64,000 nt of DNA from Planctomycetota bacterium (GTDB lineage: Bacteria; Planctomycetota; UBA1135; GCA-002686595): assembly GCA_016220085.1 (NCBI GenBank), contig JACRIN010000015.1:91007-155006 (forward strand), in the 5' to 3' direction. Each line of letters begins with the position of its first letter. Position 1 is the stretch's first letter. This document shows positions 8,493 through 17,907 of the stretch, piece by piece. The notes under the pieces are model-generated. The model made no database searches. It was not told the origin of the DNA and was given only the letters and a program-made list of their open reading frames with translations. The position numbers and the translations under genes were made by a program.

Positions 8493-10420
8493 TTCGTCCC
8501 GAGGTTCGGGAAACCGGGCCCGGACGCGAGCAGGTTGCGGGTCTCGAGCTGACGCGTGCCTTGTTGGACCACCAGCCGGGAGAGCGCGCCCTTGGCGTCG
8601 AGTTCGACCGCGCGGCCGCCGCTCGGCGTGCGGAAGAGCAGCCACCCCTGCGGATCCTGGGTGCGCTCCCAACGCGCGACCTCGAGCTCGAGCGCGGCGT
8701 GGAAGCGGAGGATCGGGAACTTCGCGCGGCGTTCGAAGCGCGAGAGCAGCATGTAGCTCGTGACGCTTTCGAGGTCGATCGCACCGATGCGCTCGTTGGT
8801 GTTCTGCGTGTCGACGTGCACGCCGTCGAGCTTGCGCTCGATTCGGAATTGATCGGCGACCCACACGCCGCGCACCGTCAACTGGTGCTTGCTGGTGCGC
8901 AGATCGACCGAGAAGCTTTCGAGCGCTCCGTCGACGAGGCGCTGCACGAGCTGCAGATCGACGTCGAGGTGCCCGCCCGCGCCGGGCACGACGCGCCGGC
9001 CGGAGAACACGGTCGCGCCGCCCGCTTCCTGCACGATCGCCCAACGCTCGCCCGCGGTGCGCACTCCGTCGGTCGCGGTTTCCGCATAGCCCTCGAGCAC
9101 CGCGACGACGTTCGGCACCTCGGGAGGAGCGATCTTCAGCGGTTGAGCCGCGGCGTCGAGCGCGGCCTGCTGGCGCGCGCGCAACTCCGCGCGCTTGGCA
9201 TCGAGCTCCGCGCGATCGAGATAGCGACCGCGGACGACCACCGCTTCGACGGCGGTCAGGTTCGCGACCGCGAGCTCGGGATCCGAGCGCAAGAGTACGA
9301 GGTCGGCGACCAGCCCGGGCGTGAGCGCACCGCAGCGCTCCGCGAGCCCGAAGACCTCCGCGTTGCCGCGCGTCGCCGCGCGCAGCACCGCAACGGTCGG
9401 GATCCCGGCGATCTGCCACTCGACGAGCTCGCGCACCAGTCCCGCGCCGGGCGACAGCCACGGATTCGGCGCGCCGCTCGCCGGCACCAGCCTGACGCCC
9501 GCGTCGAAGAGCTTCTTGACCAGCGCGCGCTGCTTCTCGACGACGCGCAGCGCCTTGGCACGGTAGGCGGCGTCGGTATTGCGCCGCCGGAGTTCCCACT
9601 CGGCCGCCCAGCGGCCCGCGAACGCGGGGCCCAGGTACTCGAGCTCGCCGACTTGGCTCTCCGGCGTCTCGGCGAGCCGTCCGACGCCGCGCAAGAGCGG
9701 CACCACGGCGATCTTCTTCGCCGCGAGCTCGCGAATCGTCGCGTCGAGCTTCGCGAGGTCGAGGTTCGGCCAGTCGTCGCCGCTCGGCGCGAACGCGTCG
9801 AGGAAGAGCAACCCGTCGGGCGCGACTTCGCACAGATCCGCCAGCGTCGCGCCTTTCGGCAGCGTCCCCCACGCAGTCATCTTCTGCGCGTGGGCGAGCT
9901 CGACGAGCTTCTTCCACGCCGGAAGCGAGAGGCTCGACTGGTACGCGAAGAAGTCGACGCGCTGCTCGGCGTCTTGCTCGATCAACGTCTTGAGCGTGCC
10001 TTGGACCGCGTTCTCGTCCGGCGCGACCAACGCCGCGTTGGTCGCGGGCGGCACGCCGTCGATCACCGCGCCCGCGGTGACGATCCACGGCCCGGGCGCA
10101 CCGTCGCGCGCGCGCAAGAGCCGCTGATCGAAGATGCGAGAGAGCTCGTTGCCGTGGTCGACGACGGTCGTCGTGCCCGCTTGCGTGTAGAGCCAGTCCT
10201 GATCGGGATCGTGTCCGACGTAGCCATCGACCAGCCCTGGCATCAGGTGCAGACCCGCGGCCTCGATCCGCCGCGCCCCATCGGGCACCGGAACGTCCGC
10301 GCCGATCGCCACCAGCTTGCCGTCGTCGATCAACACGGTCGCGGGGGCGGCGGGCGTGCCGTCGAGCGTGTGAACGGTCGCTCCGACGATCGCCACGACT
10401 TCCAGGATCCAGGTCGTCAT
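8489..10420 (-). CDS. Amidohydrolase-like protein lacking the HxH metal motif
   Basis: The 643-residue protein starts like a TIM-barrel amidohydrolase (imidazolonepropionase type): a beta-sandwich with the adenine-deaminase-like pattern, then HLMPGLVD. The family then has HxH, which binds the first metal; here those positions read Tyr67 and Gly69 (DGYVGH), so that site is missing. The barrel ends normally with LRAATRGNAEVFGL and ADLVLLRSDP. A C-terminal beta-rich region of about 180 residues follows and is not typical of the family. It is probably catalytically altered or inactive; this is inference. The stop overlaps the dus start by 4 bp. The gene is divergent from the RlmI-type gene, sharing about 160 bp. 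Confidence 0.8.
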   Translation of the reverse strand: MTTWILEVVAIVGATVHTLDGTPAAPATVLIDDGKLVAIGADVPVPDGARRIEAAGLHLMPGLVDGYVGHDPDQDWLYTQAGTTTVVDHGNELSRIFDQRLLRARDGAPGPWIVTAGAVIDGVPPATNAALVAPDENAVQGTLKTLIEQDAEQRVDFFAYQSSLSLPAWKKLVELAHAQKMTAWGTLPKGATLADLCEVAPDGLLFLDAFAPSGDDWPNLDLAKLDATIRELAAKKIAVVPLLRGVGRLAETPESQVGELEYLGPAFAGRWAAEWELRRRNTDAAYRAKALRVVEKQRALVKKLFDAGVRLVPASGAPNPWLSPGAGLVRELVEWQIAGIPTVAVLRAATRGNAEVFGLAERCGALTPGLVADLVLLRSDPELAVANLTAVEAVVVRGRYLDRAELDAKRAELRARQQAALDAAAQPLKIAPPEVPNVVAVLEGYAETATDGVRTAGERWAIVQEAGGATVFSGRRVVPGAGGHLDVDLQLVQRLVDGALESFSVDLRTSKHQLTVRGVWVADQFRIERKLDGVHVDTQNTNERIGAIDLESVTSYMLLSRFERRAKFPILRFHAALELEVARWERTQDPQGWLLFRTPSGGRAVELDAKGALSRLVVQQGTRQLETRNLLASGPGFPNLGTK

Positions 10421-10568
10421 CCCGGCGATGTTCGCACGAAGCGTGCCGCCGGGGCAACCGCACTCGCGCGCGCGAGGCATCCGCGCCACTGCGAGCGGTG
10501 CAACCGCGGCGGCGCGCAAGCAGCCACCGCGCGGGCGCGCGAGCCGCGACGGCGCCGGACGGAACGCG

Positions 10569-10574
10569 TAGGAT
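10569..10574 (+). promoter_or_regulatory. Minus-10 box TAGGAT before the RlmI-type gene
   Basis: TAGGAT lies 17 bp after a weak GCGACG box (10546-10551) and 7 bp before ATG 10582. The expected transcription start therefore falls at about the start codon, which suggests a leaderless message. Confidence 0.45.
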
Positions 10575-10581
10575 GCGCGCC

Positions 10582-11769
10582 ATGACCGCCCCGACCCGCC
10601 GCGAGGAAGCCGCACGCGCCACGATCGAGCTGGAAACCAACGAGCTCCCGCGCGGACCGTGGGTGTTCGCCCGCCAAGTGCGCGATCCCGAACAAGAGCC
10701 CGAGCCCGGCGCGTTGGTCGAGGTGCTCGACGCCTCCGGTCGTTTCGTCGGGCACGCGCTCTGGAATCCGGGCTCGGACATCCGGCTGCGCTTTCTCTGG
10801 CGCGGCCGCAAGAACGACCTCGATCGGCCGCGCGAGTTCCTCTTGCGGCGCATCAAGCTCGCCGACGATCTGCGCCGCAAGGTGCTGCGCCTCGACCAGG
10901 ATCACGACACGTACCGCGTCGTGCATGCGGAGGGCGACGACCTCTCGGGGCTCGTGATCGATCGCCTCGGCGACTCGCTGGTCTGCGAGTACCACTCGCT
11001 CGGCTTCTACCGGCTGCGCGACGACATCGAGGCGGCGCTCGGCACGCTCTATCCGGGCTTCGAGGTCGCGCACCGCGTGCCCGCGAACGCCGCGCGCTCG
11101 GAGGACTTCCAGCCCGAGGACGAGCCTGAGCTCGCCGAGCGCATCGTCCACGAAAACGGCCTCGCGTACCCGGTCGCGCCGGCGTTCGGCCACAAGACCG
11201 GCTGGTTCTGCGACCAGCGCGACAACCGCCGACGCGTCGCCGAGTTCGCGGCCGGCCGCGACGTGCTCGACCTGTGCTGCAACCAAGGCGGCTTCGCGTT
11301 GAACGCTGCGCGCGCCGGAGCGAAACGCGTGCGCGCCGTCGACCTCGACGAGAAGGTGCTGGAGCGCGCGCGGCGCGCGGCCGCGCTGAACGAGCTCGAG
11401 GTCGAATGCGTGCACGACGACGTGTTCCCGTTCCTGCGCTCGCTCGGCAAACCGCGGCCGAACCTCGTCATCCTCGACCCGCACAAGCTCGTCGGCTCGC
11501 GCGAACGGCTCGAAGAGGGACTGAAGAAGTACTCCGACTTCAATACGCTCGCGTTCGCGAGCGTCGCGGAAGGCGGCATCCTGGCGACGTTCTCGTGCTC
11601 GGGGTCGCTCGACGAGCCGGCTTTCATCGGCATGCTTTTCCAGGCCGCGCGACGCGCCGGTCGCGAGATCAAGCTCTTGAACCAGCTCGGCGCCGGCCCG
11701 GACCACCCCCAGCGGCCCGATTTCAGCCGCTCGCGCTACCTGAAGGGCGCGATCTTCCAGGTGCTTTGA
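10582..11769 (+). CDS. rlmI: RlmI-type rRNA (cytosine-C5) methyltransferase
   Basis: The family methylates a cytosine of 23S rRNA (C1962 in E. coli) using S-adenosylmethionine. The 395-residue protein has an N-terminal PUA-like domain, then a middle domain, then a Rossmann methyltransferase domain with motif I VLDLCCNQGGF, the acidic AVDLDE, VILDPHKL in place of the more usual DPPK motif, and a cysteine motif FSCSGSLDE. ATG 10582 is preferred because the frame-matched minus-10 box lies just ahead; ATG 10573 (MRAMTAP) is the alternative and would overlap that box. Target specificity is inferred from the family, not shown here. Confidence 0.85.
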   Translation: MTAPTRREEAARATIELETNELPRGPWVFARQVRDPEQEPEPGALVEVLDASGRFVGHALWNPGSDIRLRFLWRGRKNDLDRPREFLLRRIKLADDLRRKVLRLDQDHDTYRVVHAEGDDLSGLVIDRLGDSLVCEYHSLGFYRLRDDIEAALGTLYPGFEVAHRVPANAARSEDFQPEDEPELAERIVHENGLAYPVAPAFGHKTGWFCDQRDNRRRVAEFAAGRDVLDLCCNQGGFALNAARAGAKRVRAVDLDEKVLERARRAAALNELEVECVHDDVFPFLRSLGKPRPNLVILDPHKLVGSRERLEEGLKKYSDFNTLAFASVAEGGILATFSCSGSLDEPAFIGMLFQAARRAGREIKLLNQLGAGPDHPQRPDFSRSRYLKGAIFQVL

Positions 11770-11788
11770 CCCGCGTGAAACTTCGGAG

Positions 11789-11817
11789 CTGACTCGCCCC
11801 CTCCGATTGGCTAGGAT
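11789..11817 (+). promoter_or_regulatory. Promoter of the long greA gene
   Basis: CTGACT (11789-11794), a 17-bp spacer and TAGGAT (11812-11817) form a good housekeeping-type promoter. Transcription would start near 11824, leaving a leader of about 100 nt before ATG 11927. Confidence 0.6.
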
Positions 11818-11926
11818 CTCGGCCCGGTAGCCCTCGTCCCCCCGCGCGCGCGGTGTCGGGCCGAGGGCGCCGTCGTCCGAGAGCGGTTTTCGAAAGAGCC
11901 GCCCCGCTACCAACCCGGAGATCCGA

Positions 11927-14101
11927 ATGAGCCTCCCGATCCTTGCAACGGAAGACAACTGGCAGGCGTTCGACGAAGCCTGGAACGAGTTGATCAAGAC
12001 CCAAGGACCGATCGAGGACCTGGTTCAGGCGATGGAGATCGTCGCGGCGAAACGCCGCTTGGCGCGCTGCCTGCCGCTCTTGCGCGAGCACGCCGAGAAG
12101 CTCGCGTCCGCGAAACGCTGCGAGGACGCGGCGCTGCTGCTCGGCGCGGCGTTGCGCGGCGGCGCCGCGGTCGGCGATGTCGCCGACCTCTTGTGGCGGA
12201 ACGCTGAAGCCGCATGGGGCGCGCAGCCCTGGTGGAATCCGTACATCGAGCTCTCCGGCTTCCGTCTGAACGCGAACGACTTGAAGCGCGCGTGGAGCTG
12301 CTTCGACGACATGCGCAGCTATGCGCCGGGCGTCGTGATCTTCCACCGCGGCGGCTGGGGCATCGGCGAAGTCACCGACTTCGCGCCGGGCGAGCTCGAG
12401 CTCGGTGTGCGCTTCGTCTCCGGGCGCAAGGACCAGTTTCCGCTGCGCACCGCGGTCGACATCTTCGAACGTCTCGCCGACTACGACCTGCGCGCTCAGC
12501 ACCTCCGCGACCCCGCCGCGCTCAAGCAGCGCGTGCAGAACGAGCCGCTCGAGATCCTGCGCGCCGTGCTGCTGCGGCACTCCGGCAAGACGAGCCAGAT
12601 CTCGATCAAGAACGCGCTCGCGCAAGTCGGCGTCGACGGCAACGCGTGGTCGACCTGGTGGCGCAAGACGCGCATGCAAGCGGAGAACAGCGAGTGGTTC
12701 CGCGTCTCCGGCAGCGGTCAGAAGGTCGAGATCGAGATCCTGCGCCGCGCGATCGATCCGGTCGCGAGCCTGAAGCGCCAGCTCGAGCACGCGCCGACGC
12801 TCGCCGTCGCGCTCTCCCGCGCGCGCGACATCTTCGGCTCGACCAAGCTCGAGCAGAGCGTGCGCGACGCGGGCCTCGACGTGCTCGAACGCCTGACGGT
12901 CACGCCGAAGACGCCGCTCGACGATCGCCTGTCGACGTGGATGCTGCTGCGCGAGCACCGCGACCAGACGCCGGAAGGCCTCGCGAACATGCTGAAGGAT
13001 GCGCTCGCGAAGCCGGTGCCGACCGATCCCTCGATCCCGTCGCCGGTGTGGGCCCTGATCCAGCAGATCCCGCTCGCGCGCGACCAAGAACGCGCGGTCG
13101 TCCTGCTGCAAGAGGTCTACGGCGAAGGCTGGATCGACGAAGCGGCGAAAAACCTCCACCACGCGCCTCCTGGGATGGTCAAGCCGCTGATCGACGCGTT
13201 GCTGACCGCCAAGCGCACCGACGCGCTCGCGCAGCAGTACTCGATGCTGCTCGCGCGGCCGATGCGCTCGCCGTTCGCGTTGCTCGCGCTGATCCGCGTC
13301 GCCGAGGACGGCAAGATCACCGGCGACTTCGCGACGCCGGTGCAACGCGCGCACGCGCTGATCGAGCTTGCCGCTCAGCTCGCCGAGGGCCGACGCGGCA
13401 ACGCGTTGCTCGCTCGCGCGGAGCAGCGCTTGATCGACGTGATGACCAAAGGGCAACCGCCGCTCCTGCAGACGTGGCTCGCCGAAGCCGACCTCCCGGT
13501 CTACCGCCAACTGCGCGCGACGCTGCAGCGCGGCGTCGCCGACGAGATCGACGCGGCGATCACCGACGCGGCGCTCGCGCGCGGCATCGACCTCCTGCGC
13601 GCCGAGGAAGTGCCGTTTTGGGAGGAAGACCGCATCTGGACGACGCGCGCCGGCCTCGCGAGGCGCCAAGCGGAGCTGCGCGAAGTCCGCGACGTGAAGC
13701 TGCCGCAGAACGCGGAAGCGATCGGCAGGGCGGCTGCGTTCGGCGACCTCTCGGAGAACTTCGAGTGGGCGCAAGCGATCGAGGAACAACGCCACCTCAC
13801 CGAAGCCGCGGCGACGATCGAACGCGAGCTGCGCATCGCCGCGCTGCTCGAAAACGCGCCGATCGCCGACGGCATCGTCTCGCCGGGCACGCTCGTGCGC
13901 TACCGCGACATCACCAACGCCGAAGTGCACGACGTCGCCGTCCTCGGGCCGTGGGACAGCGAGACCAACGCGATCTCCTACCGCGCCCCGCTCGCCGCGG
14001 GGATGCTCGGCCTCGCGGCGGGCACCAAGGCGACGATCGAGCTGCCCGGCGGCCGAATCGAGGTCGAGGTGCTCGCCGTCGAGCCCGCGCCGGTGCACTG
14101 A
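11927..14101 (+). CDS. greA: Long-form transcription elongation factor GreA with N-terminal extension
   Basis: GreA rescues backtracked RNA polymerase by stimulating transcript cleavage. Only the last 160 or so of the 724 residues are GreA proper: the coiled coil with GDLSEN (606-611; Asp607 and Glu610 are the acidic tip residues), then an FKBP-like domain ending in [13 protein letters not shown]. The N-terminal 560 residues are mostly helical (repeat-like), with a small beta motif [14 protein letters not shown] near residues 128-141. Similar long GreA proteins are known in Chlamydia and relatives, whereas E. coli GreA has 158 residues. A GGAGA Shine-Dalgarno sequence precedes the ATG. The role of the extension is unknown. 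Confidence 0.88.
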   Translation: MSLPILATEDNWQAFDEAWNELIKTQGPIEDLVQAMEIVAAKRRLARCLPLLREHAEKLASAKRCEDAALLLGAALRGGAAVGDVADLLWRNAEAAWGAQPWWNPYIELSGFRLNANDLKRAWSCFDDMRSYAPGVVIFHRGGWGIGEVTDFAPGELELGVRFVSGRKDQFPLRTAVDIFERLADYDLRAQHLRDPAALKQRVQNEPLEILRAVLLRHSGKTSQISIKNALAQVGVDGNAWSTWWRKTRMQAENSEWFRVSGSGQKVEIEILRRAIDPVASLKRQLEHAPTLAVALSRARDIFGSTKLEQSVRDAGLDVLERLTVTPKTPLDDRLSTWMLLREHRDQTPEGLANMLKDALAKPVPTDPSIPSPVWALIQQIPLARDQERAVVLLQEVYGEGWIDEAAKNLHHAPPGMVKPLIDALLTAKRTDALAQQYSMLLARPMRSPFALLALIRVAEDGKITGDFATPVQRAHALIELAAQLAEGRRGNALLARAEQRLIDVMTKGQPPLLQTWLAEADLPVYRQLRATLQRGVADEIDAAITDAALARGIDLLRAEEVPFWEEDRIWTTRAGLARRQAELREVRDVKLPQNAEAIGRAAAFGDLSENFEWAQAIEEQRHLTEAAATIERELRIAALLENAPIADGIVSPGTLVRYRDITNAEVHDVAVLGPWDSETNAISYRAPLAAGMLGLAAGTKATIELPGGRIEVEVLAVEPAPVH

Positions 14102-14441
14102 CGCCTTCGCCGTGCGCGGCGCGCCGCGCCGGCGGTCCGCGCCGGGCTCACGTCGGACCCGTGCCGGGCTCACGTCGCGCCCGCGCCGGGCGGCTCGCCC
14201 GCGAGCCGCGGTCAAACGCCCACCGCGGATCTCCACGCCCGCCTTGGCGTGCCCGATTCGTGCGGGTCGGAGCGGCCGGTCTTGCCGTAGAAGAAGCCCA
14301 ACTCGCACGAGCCCCTCGCGGGCTCGCCGGGTACCTTATCGGGCCTCATTCGCGCTCCACGGATCCCCAGCGACTCCCCCCCCCCGCCACGGCTCCGACG
14401 GCGAGCGCTCTTCCACCCACCCCAACGACGCCCAAAGCACT
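14102..14441. other. Leader region upstream of ahcY
   Basis: Contains a 15-bp direct repeat (GCCGGGCTCACGTCG at 14141-14155 and 14163-14177) and a 7-bp-stem hairpin at 14308-14326. I looked for an S-adenosylhomocysteine riboswitch because of the downstream gene and found no match to its conserved core. A C-run just before 14400 is the only other notable feature. Confidence 0.4.
14141..14177. repeat. 15-bp direct repeat, two copies
   Basis: GCCGGGCTCACGTCG occurs twice with a 22-bp period between greA and ahcY. It may be a simple local duplication; a regulatory role is unproven. Confidence 0.5.
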
Positions 14442-15899
14442 ATGGCTCCGACCGCAACCTCGACCTTCCCGGACTACAAAGTCAAGGACATCCAACTCGC
14501 CTCCTTCGGGCGCAAGGAGATCGAACTCGCCGAGGTCGAGATGCCCGGCCTGATGTCGATCCGCGACGAGTACAAGAGCAAGAAGCCCCTGAAGGGCGCG
14601 CGCGTCACCGGCTCGCTCCACATGACGATCCAGACCGCGGTCTTGATCGAGACGTTGGTCGAACTCGGCGCCGAAGTGCGCTGGTGCTCGTGCAACATCT
14701 TCTCGACGCAAGATCACGCCGCGGCGGCGGTCGCCGTCGGCAAGAAAGGCACGCCCGCGAACCCGAAGGGCATCCCGGTCTTCGCGTGGAAGGGCGAGTC
14801 GCTCGAGGAGTACTGGTGGACGACCGAAGCCGCGCTCACGTGGCCGGACGGTCAGGGTCCGAACATGATCCTCGACGACGGCGGCGACGCGACGATGATG
14901 GTGCACTCCGGCGTCGAGTACGAGCGCGCGGGCAAGGTCCCGGTGCCGAAGAAAGACGACGCGGAGGATTGGCAGTGGTTCCTGAAGACGCTGAAGAAAG
15001 GCTTCGAAGCGAACCCGCGCAAGTGGACCGAAGTCGCGAAGGGCATCCTCGGCGTCACCGAGGAAACCACCACCGGCGTGCATCGTCTCTACAAGATGCA
15101 GCAGGAAGGCAAGCTGCTCTTCCCCGCGATGAACGTGAACGACTCCGTGACGAAGTCGAAGTTCTACAACGTCTACGGCTGCCGTCACTCGCTGGTCGAC
15201 GGACTGATGCGCGCGACCGACGTGATGATCTCCGGCAAGGCCGCGGTGATCTGCGGCTACGGTGACGTCGGCAAGGGCTGCGCCAAGTCGCTCGCCGGCC
15301 AAGCCGCGCGCGTGATCGTCACCGAGATCGATCCGATCTGCGCGCTGCAAGCGTGCATGGACGGCTACCAAGTCCTGCGCATCGAGGACGTGATCGGCTC
15401 CGCGGACATCTTCATCACCGCGACCGGCAACAAGAACGTGATCACCGCCGACCACATGGCGAAGATGAAGAACAACGCGATCGTCGCCAACATCGGCCAC
15501 TTCGACAACGAGATCGACATGGCCGGCCTCGCGAAGGTCAAGGGCGTCAAGCGCCAGAACATCAAGCCGCAAGTCGATCGCTGGGTGTTCGCCGACGGCC
15601 ACGGCGTGCTGATCCTCGCAGAAGGTCGCTTGATGAACCTCGGCTGCGCGACCGGTCACCCGAGCTTCGTGATGTCGAACAGCTTCTCGAACCAGGTGAT
15701 CGCCCAGGTCGAGCTCTTCAAGAACCACAAGAACTACGACAAGGGCGTCTACGTCCTGCCGAAGCACCTAGACGAGAAGGTCGCGCGCCTGCACCTCGAC
15801 AAGCTCGGCGCGAAGCTGACGACGCTCTCGAAGGATCAAGCCGAGTACATCGGCGTACCGCCGGAAGGCCCGTACAAGCCCGGCCACTACCGCTATTGA
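14442..15899 (+). CDS. ahcY: Adenosylhomocysteinase
   Basis: AhcY hydrolyses S-adenosylhomocysteine to adenosine and homocysteine, clearing the product of methyltransferases. The 485-residue protein has the family landmarks: [29 protein letters not shown], the insertion-bearing bacterial form of about 480 residues, the NAD-binding GYGDVGKG near residue 273, [19 protein letters not shown], and the C-terminal [10 protein letters not shown], which completes the NAD site. ATG 14442 ([17 protein letters not shown]) matches the normal N-terminus. No strong Shine-Dalgarno sequence is present. Confidence 0.97.
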   Translation: MAPTATSTFPDYKVKDIQLASFGRKEIELAEVEMPGLMSIRDEYKSKKPLKGARVTGSLHMTIQTAVLIETLVELGAEVRWCSCNIFSTQDHAAAAVAVGKKGTPANPKGIPVFAWKGESLEEYWWTTEAALTWPDGQGPNMILDDGGDATMMVHSGVEYERAGKVPVPKKDDAEDWQWFLKTLKKGFEANPRKWTEVAKGILGVTEETTTGVHRLYKMQQEGKLLFPAMNVNDSVTKSKFYNVYGCRHSLVDGLMRATDVMISGKAAVICGYGDVGKGCAKSLAGQAARVIVTEIDPICALQACMDGYQVLRIEDVIGSADIFITATGNKNVITADHMAKMKNNAIVANIGHFDNEIDMAGLAKVKGVKRQNIKPQVDRWVFADGHGVLILAEGRLMNLGCATGHPSFVMSNSFSNQVIAQVELFKNHKNYDKGVYVLPKHLDEKVARLHLDKLGAKLTTLSKDQAEYIGVPPEGPYKPGHYRY

Positions 15900-16002
15900 T
15901 CCACGCGTTCGCGCTCACGCGACGCCGCGTCGGTCCCCAACACGACGGGGACGGCGCGGCGTCGCTGCTTGTCTGGCGAGCTGCTTCGAGTAGCCTCGCG
16001 GC

Positions 16003-16953
16003 ATGCTCGCCGCTCCGATCGGCCGCCTGGCGCCGAGTCCGACGGGTCGTTTGCACCTCGGACACGCACGCTCGTTCCTGCTCGCGTGGTGGCACGCGCG
16101 CTCGCGCGGCGGTCGCATCCTGCTGCGCATCGAGGATCTCGATCGCGAGCGCGTGAAGCCGGGCGCGATCGACGGCGTGTTGCGCGATCTCGCGTGGCTC
16201 GGCATCGATTGGGACGGCGCACCGCTGCTGCAATCGGCGGACACGAGCGCGCTCGGGCAGGCCGTCGACCGTCTGCTCGCCGCCGGCGACGCGTACCCGT
16301 GCGTCTGCACCCGCGCGGAAGTCGCCGCGGTCTCCGCGCCGCACGCCGGCGACGACGAGACGCCCTACCCGGGCACGTGTCGCGGCAAGTGGCGCTCTTG
16401 CGCTGAAGCCGGGCGCGCGACCGGCCGCACGCCCGCGGTGCGCCTTCGGGTCGAGCCCGGCGCGATCGAGCTCGTCGACGGCCTCGCCGGGCCGCGCGCG
16501 TTCGACGTCTCCGCGACTGTCGGCGACTTCACGATTCGCCGCCGCGACGGCGCGTTCGCCTACCAACTCGCCGTCACCGTCGACGACGCGCGCACCGGCG
16601 TCGACGAAATCGTGCGCGGCGCGGACCTGTTGCCGAGCGCGGCGCGCCAGAAGCTAGTGCAACATCGGCTCGGCCTCCCGCATCCGCGCTGGTGGCACGT
16701 CGGCCTGGTGGTCGACGCCGACGGCCAGCGCCTCGCGAAACGCCGCGGCGATCTCTCGCTCGCGTCCCTGCGCGAGTCCGGCATCGATCCACGCGCCGTC
16801 GTTTCCTGGGCGGCGCGCGCCAGTCGCCAGCCATGCGAAGATCGCGTGGCTCCCGGCGACGTCCTCCCCGGCTTCCAAATCGAGCGCGCCGGCTGCGAGC
16901 CCGTCGTCCTCGATCACGAAGCGCTCGATCGCCTGCTCGCAGCTCGCGCCTGA
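16003..16953 (+). CDS. gluQ: Glutamyl-Q tRNA(Asp) synthetase
   Basis: This paralogue of glutamyl-tRNA synthetase attaches glutamate to queuosine in the anticodon of tRNA(Asp). The 316-residue length, much shorter than GluRS, and the lack of an anticodon-binding domain indicate GluQ. It has the HIGH-type motif HLGHA (18-22), RIEDLD, a cysteine pair (PCVC) with a later GTCRG cysteine in the zinc region, and a KMSKS-like RLAKRRG. A TAGCCT box (15991-15996) ends 6 bp before the ATG, with TTGTCT 16 bp further upstream, so the message is probably leaderless. It is followed after 2 bp by a hydrolase gene. Confidence 0.9.
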   Translation: MLAAPIGRLAPSPTGRLHLGHARSFLLAWWHARSRGGRILLRIEDLDRERVKPGAIDGVLRDLAWLGIDWDGAPLLQSADTSALGQAVDRLLAAGDAYPCVCTRAEVAAVSAPHAGDDETPYPGTCRGKWRSCAEAGRATGRTPAVRLRVEPGAIELVDGLAGPRAFDVSATVGDFTIRRRDGAFAYQLAVTVDDARTGVDEIVRGADLLPSAARQKLVQHRLGLPHPRWWHVGLVVDADGQRLAKRRGDLSLASLRESGIDPRAVVSWAARASRQPCEDRVAPGDVLPGFQIERAGCEPVVLDHEALDRLLAARA

Positions 16954-16955
16954 CC

Positions 16956-17783
16956 ATGGATGGAATTCGTCGCGTGTGGCCCTGGCTCGCAGTCCTGATC
17001 TTGCTCTACCTCGCGATCTGCGCGGTCGCGTGGTCGCTCGAGAAGAAGCTCGTGTACTTCCCCGGCCCCGCGCCGTCGACGACCCCGCGCGAGCTCGGCT
17101 TCGAGCAGCAAGACGTCCGCGTGAGGACCCAAGACGGACTGCAGCTTTCCGCGTGGTTCCTGCCCGCGCGCGCGCCGCGCTTCGCGATCCTCGTGTGCCA
17201 CGGCAACGCCGGCTCGATCCAAGACCGCATCCCGAAAGCCGAGGCGTTGCTCACCTACGGCGCGAGTGTCTTGCTCTTCGACTACCGCGGGTACGGCGCG
17301 AGCGAAGGCGACCCGGACGAGCCCGGCACGTACCGCGACGCAGAGGCCGCCTACGACGCGCTCTCCGCGCTCGTCCCCACCTTGCCGATCGTCGTCTACG
17401 GCGAGTCGCTCGGCGGCGCGGTCGCCATCGAACTCGCTCGCCATCGCGGCGTCGCAGCGCTCTTGCTCGAGAGCACGTTCACCTCCCTGCCCGACGTCGG
17501 CGCGTGCGCCTACCCGTGGCTGCCCGTGCGTTGGCTCGCGTCGCTGCGCTACGACAGCCTCGCCAAGCTCCCAGCGCTCGAATGCCCGATCCTGATCGCG
17601 CACTCCCGCGACGACGAGGTCGTGCCCTACACCCAGGGCGAGGCCCTCTACGCTGCCGCGCGCGAACCCAAGGTCTTCGTCGAGACCCACGGCGACCACA
17701 ACGCAGGCGGTCTGCTGCTCGATCCCGCTCACGAAGGCGTGCTCGCGGACTTCCTCGCTTCCGCCGCCCGCGCCGTCCGATAG
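16956..17783 (+). CDS. Membrane-anchored alpha/beta hydrolase (BEM46/ABHD13-like)
   Basis: The 275-residue protein begins with one hydrophobic segment (about 8-26) that should anchor it in the cytoplasmic membrane. An alpha/beta hydrolase domain follows with oxyanion CHGNAGS, nucleophile elbow GESLGG, catalytic Asp in SRDDEVVP and His in HGDHNAG. This arrangement is that of the BEM46/ABHD13 group, whose bacterial substrates are mostly unknown. ATG 16956 lies 2 bp after the gluQ stop, so the two are co-transcribed. The tRNA-Asn promoter begins just after its stop. Confidence 0.88.
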   Translation: MDGIRRVWPWLAVLILLYLAICAVAWSLEKKLVYFPGPAPSTTPRELGFEQQDVRVRTQDGLQLSAWFLPARAPRFAILVCHGNAGSIQDRIPKAEALLTYGASVLLFDYRGYGASEGDPDEPGTYRDAEAAYDALSALVPTLPIVVYGESLGGAVAIELARHRGVAALLLESTFTSLPDVGACAYPWLPVRWLASLRYDSLAKLPALECPILIAHSRDDEVVPYTQGEALYAAAREPKVFVETHGDHNAGGLLLDPAHEGVLADFLASAARAVR

Positions 17784-17788
17784 TCGCC

Positions 17789-17816
17789 TTGACACCCGCG
17801 CCCGCGCCGCTAACCT
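17789..17816 (+). promoter_or_regulatory. Promoter of tRNA-Asn
   Basis: TTGACA (17789-17794), 16 bp, TAACCT (17811-17816): a near-consensus housekeeping promoter 16 bp before the mature tRNA 5' end, giving a very short leader. Confidence 0.7.
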
Positions 17817-17832
17817 CTTGCGACTCTCGCGC

Positions 17833-17907
17833 TCCCCGATAGCTCAATGGTAGAGCATGCGGCTGTTAACCGCAGGGTTGTAGGTTCGAGCCCTACTCGG
17901 GGAGCCA
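17833..17907 (+). tRNA. tRNA-Asn (anticodon GUU)
   Basis: A full cloverleaf can be drawn: acceptor TCCCCGA (17833-17839) pairs with TCGGGGA (17897-17903), the D arm reads AGCTCAATGGTAGAGC, the anticodon loop CTGTTAA holds GTT at 17865-17867, and the T arm has GTTCGAGC. Discriminator G and CCA (17905-17907) are encoded. It marks the left border of the accessory region. Confidence 0.97.

Noticed and set aside
14102..14441. S-adenosylhomocysteine riboswitch before ahcY
   Set aside because: No match to the conserved SAH riboswitch core in this region; only a short hairpin and a direct repeat are present.
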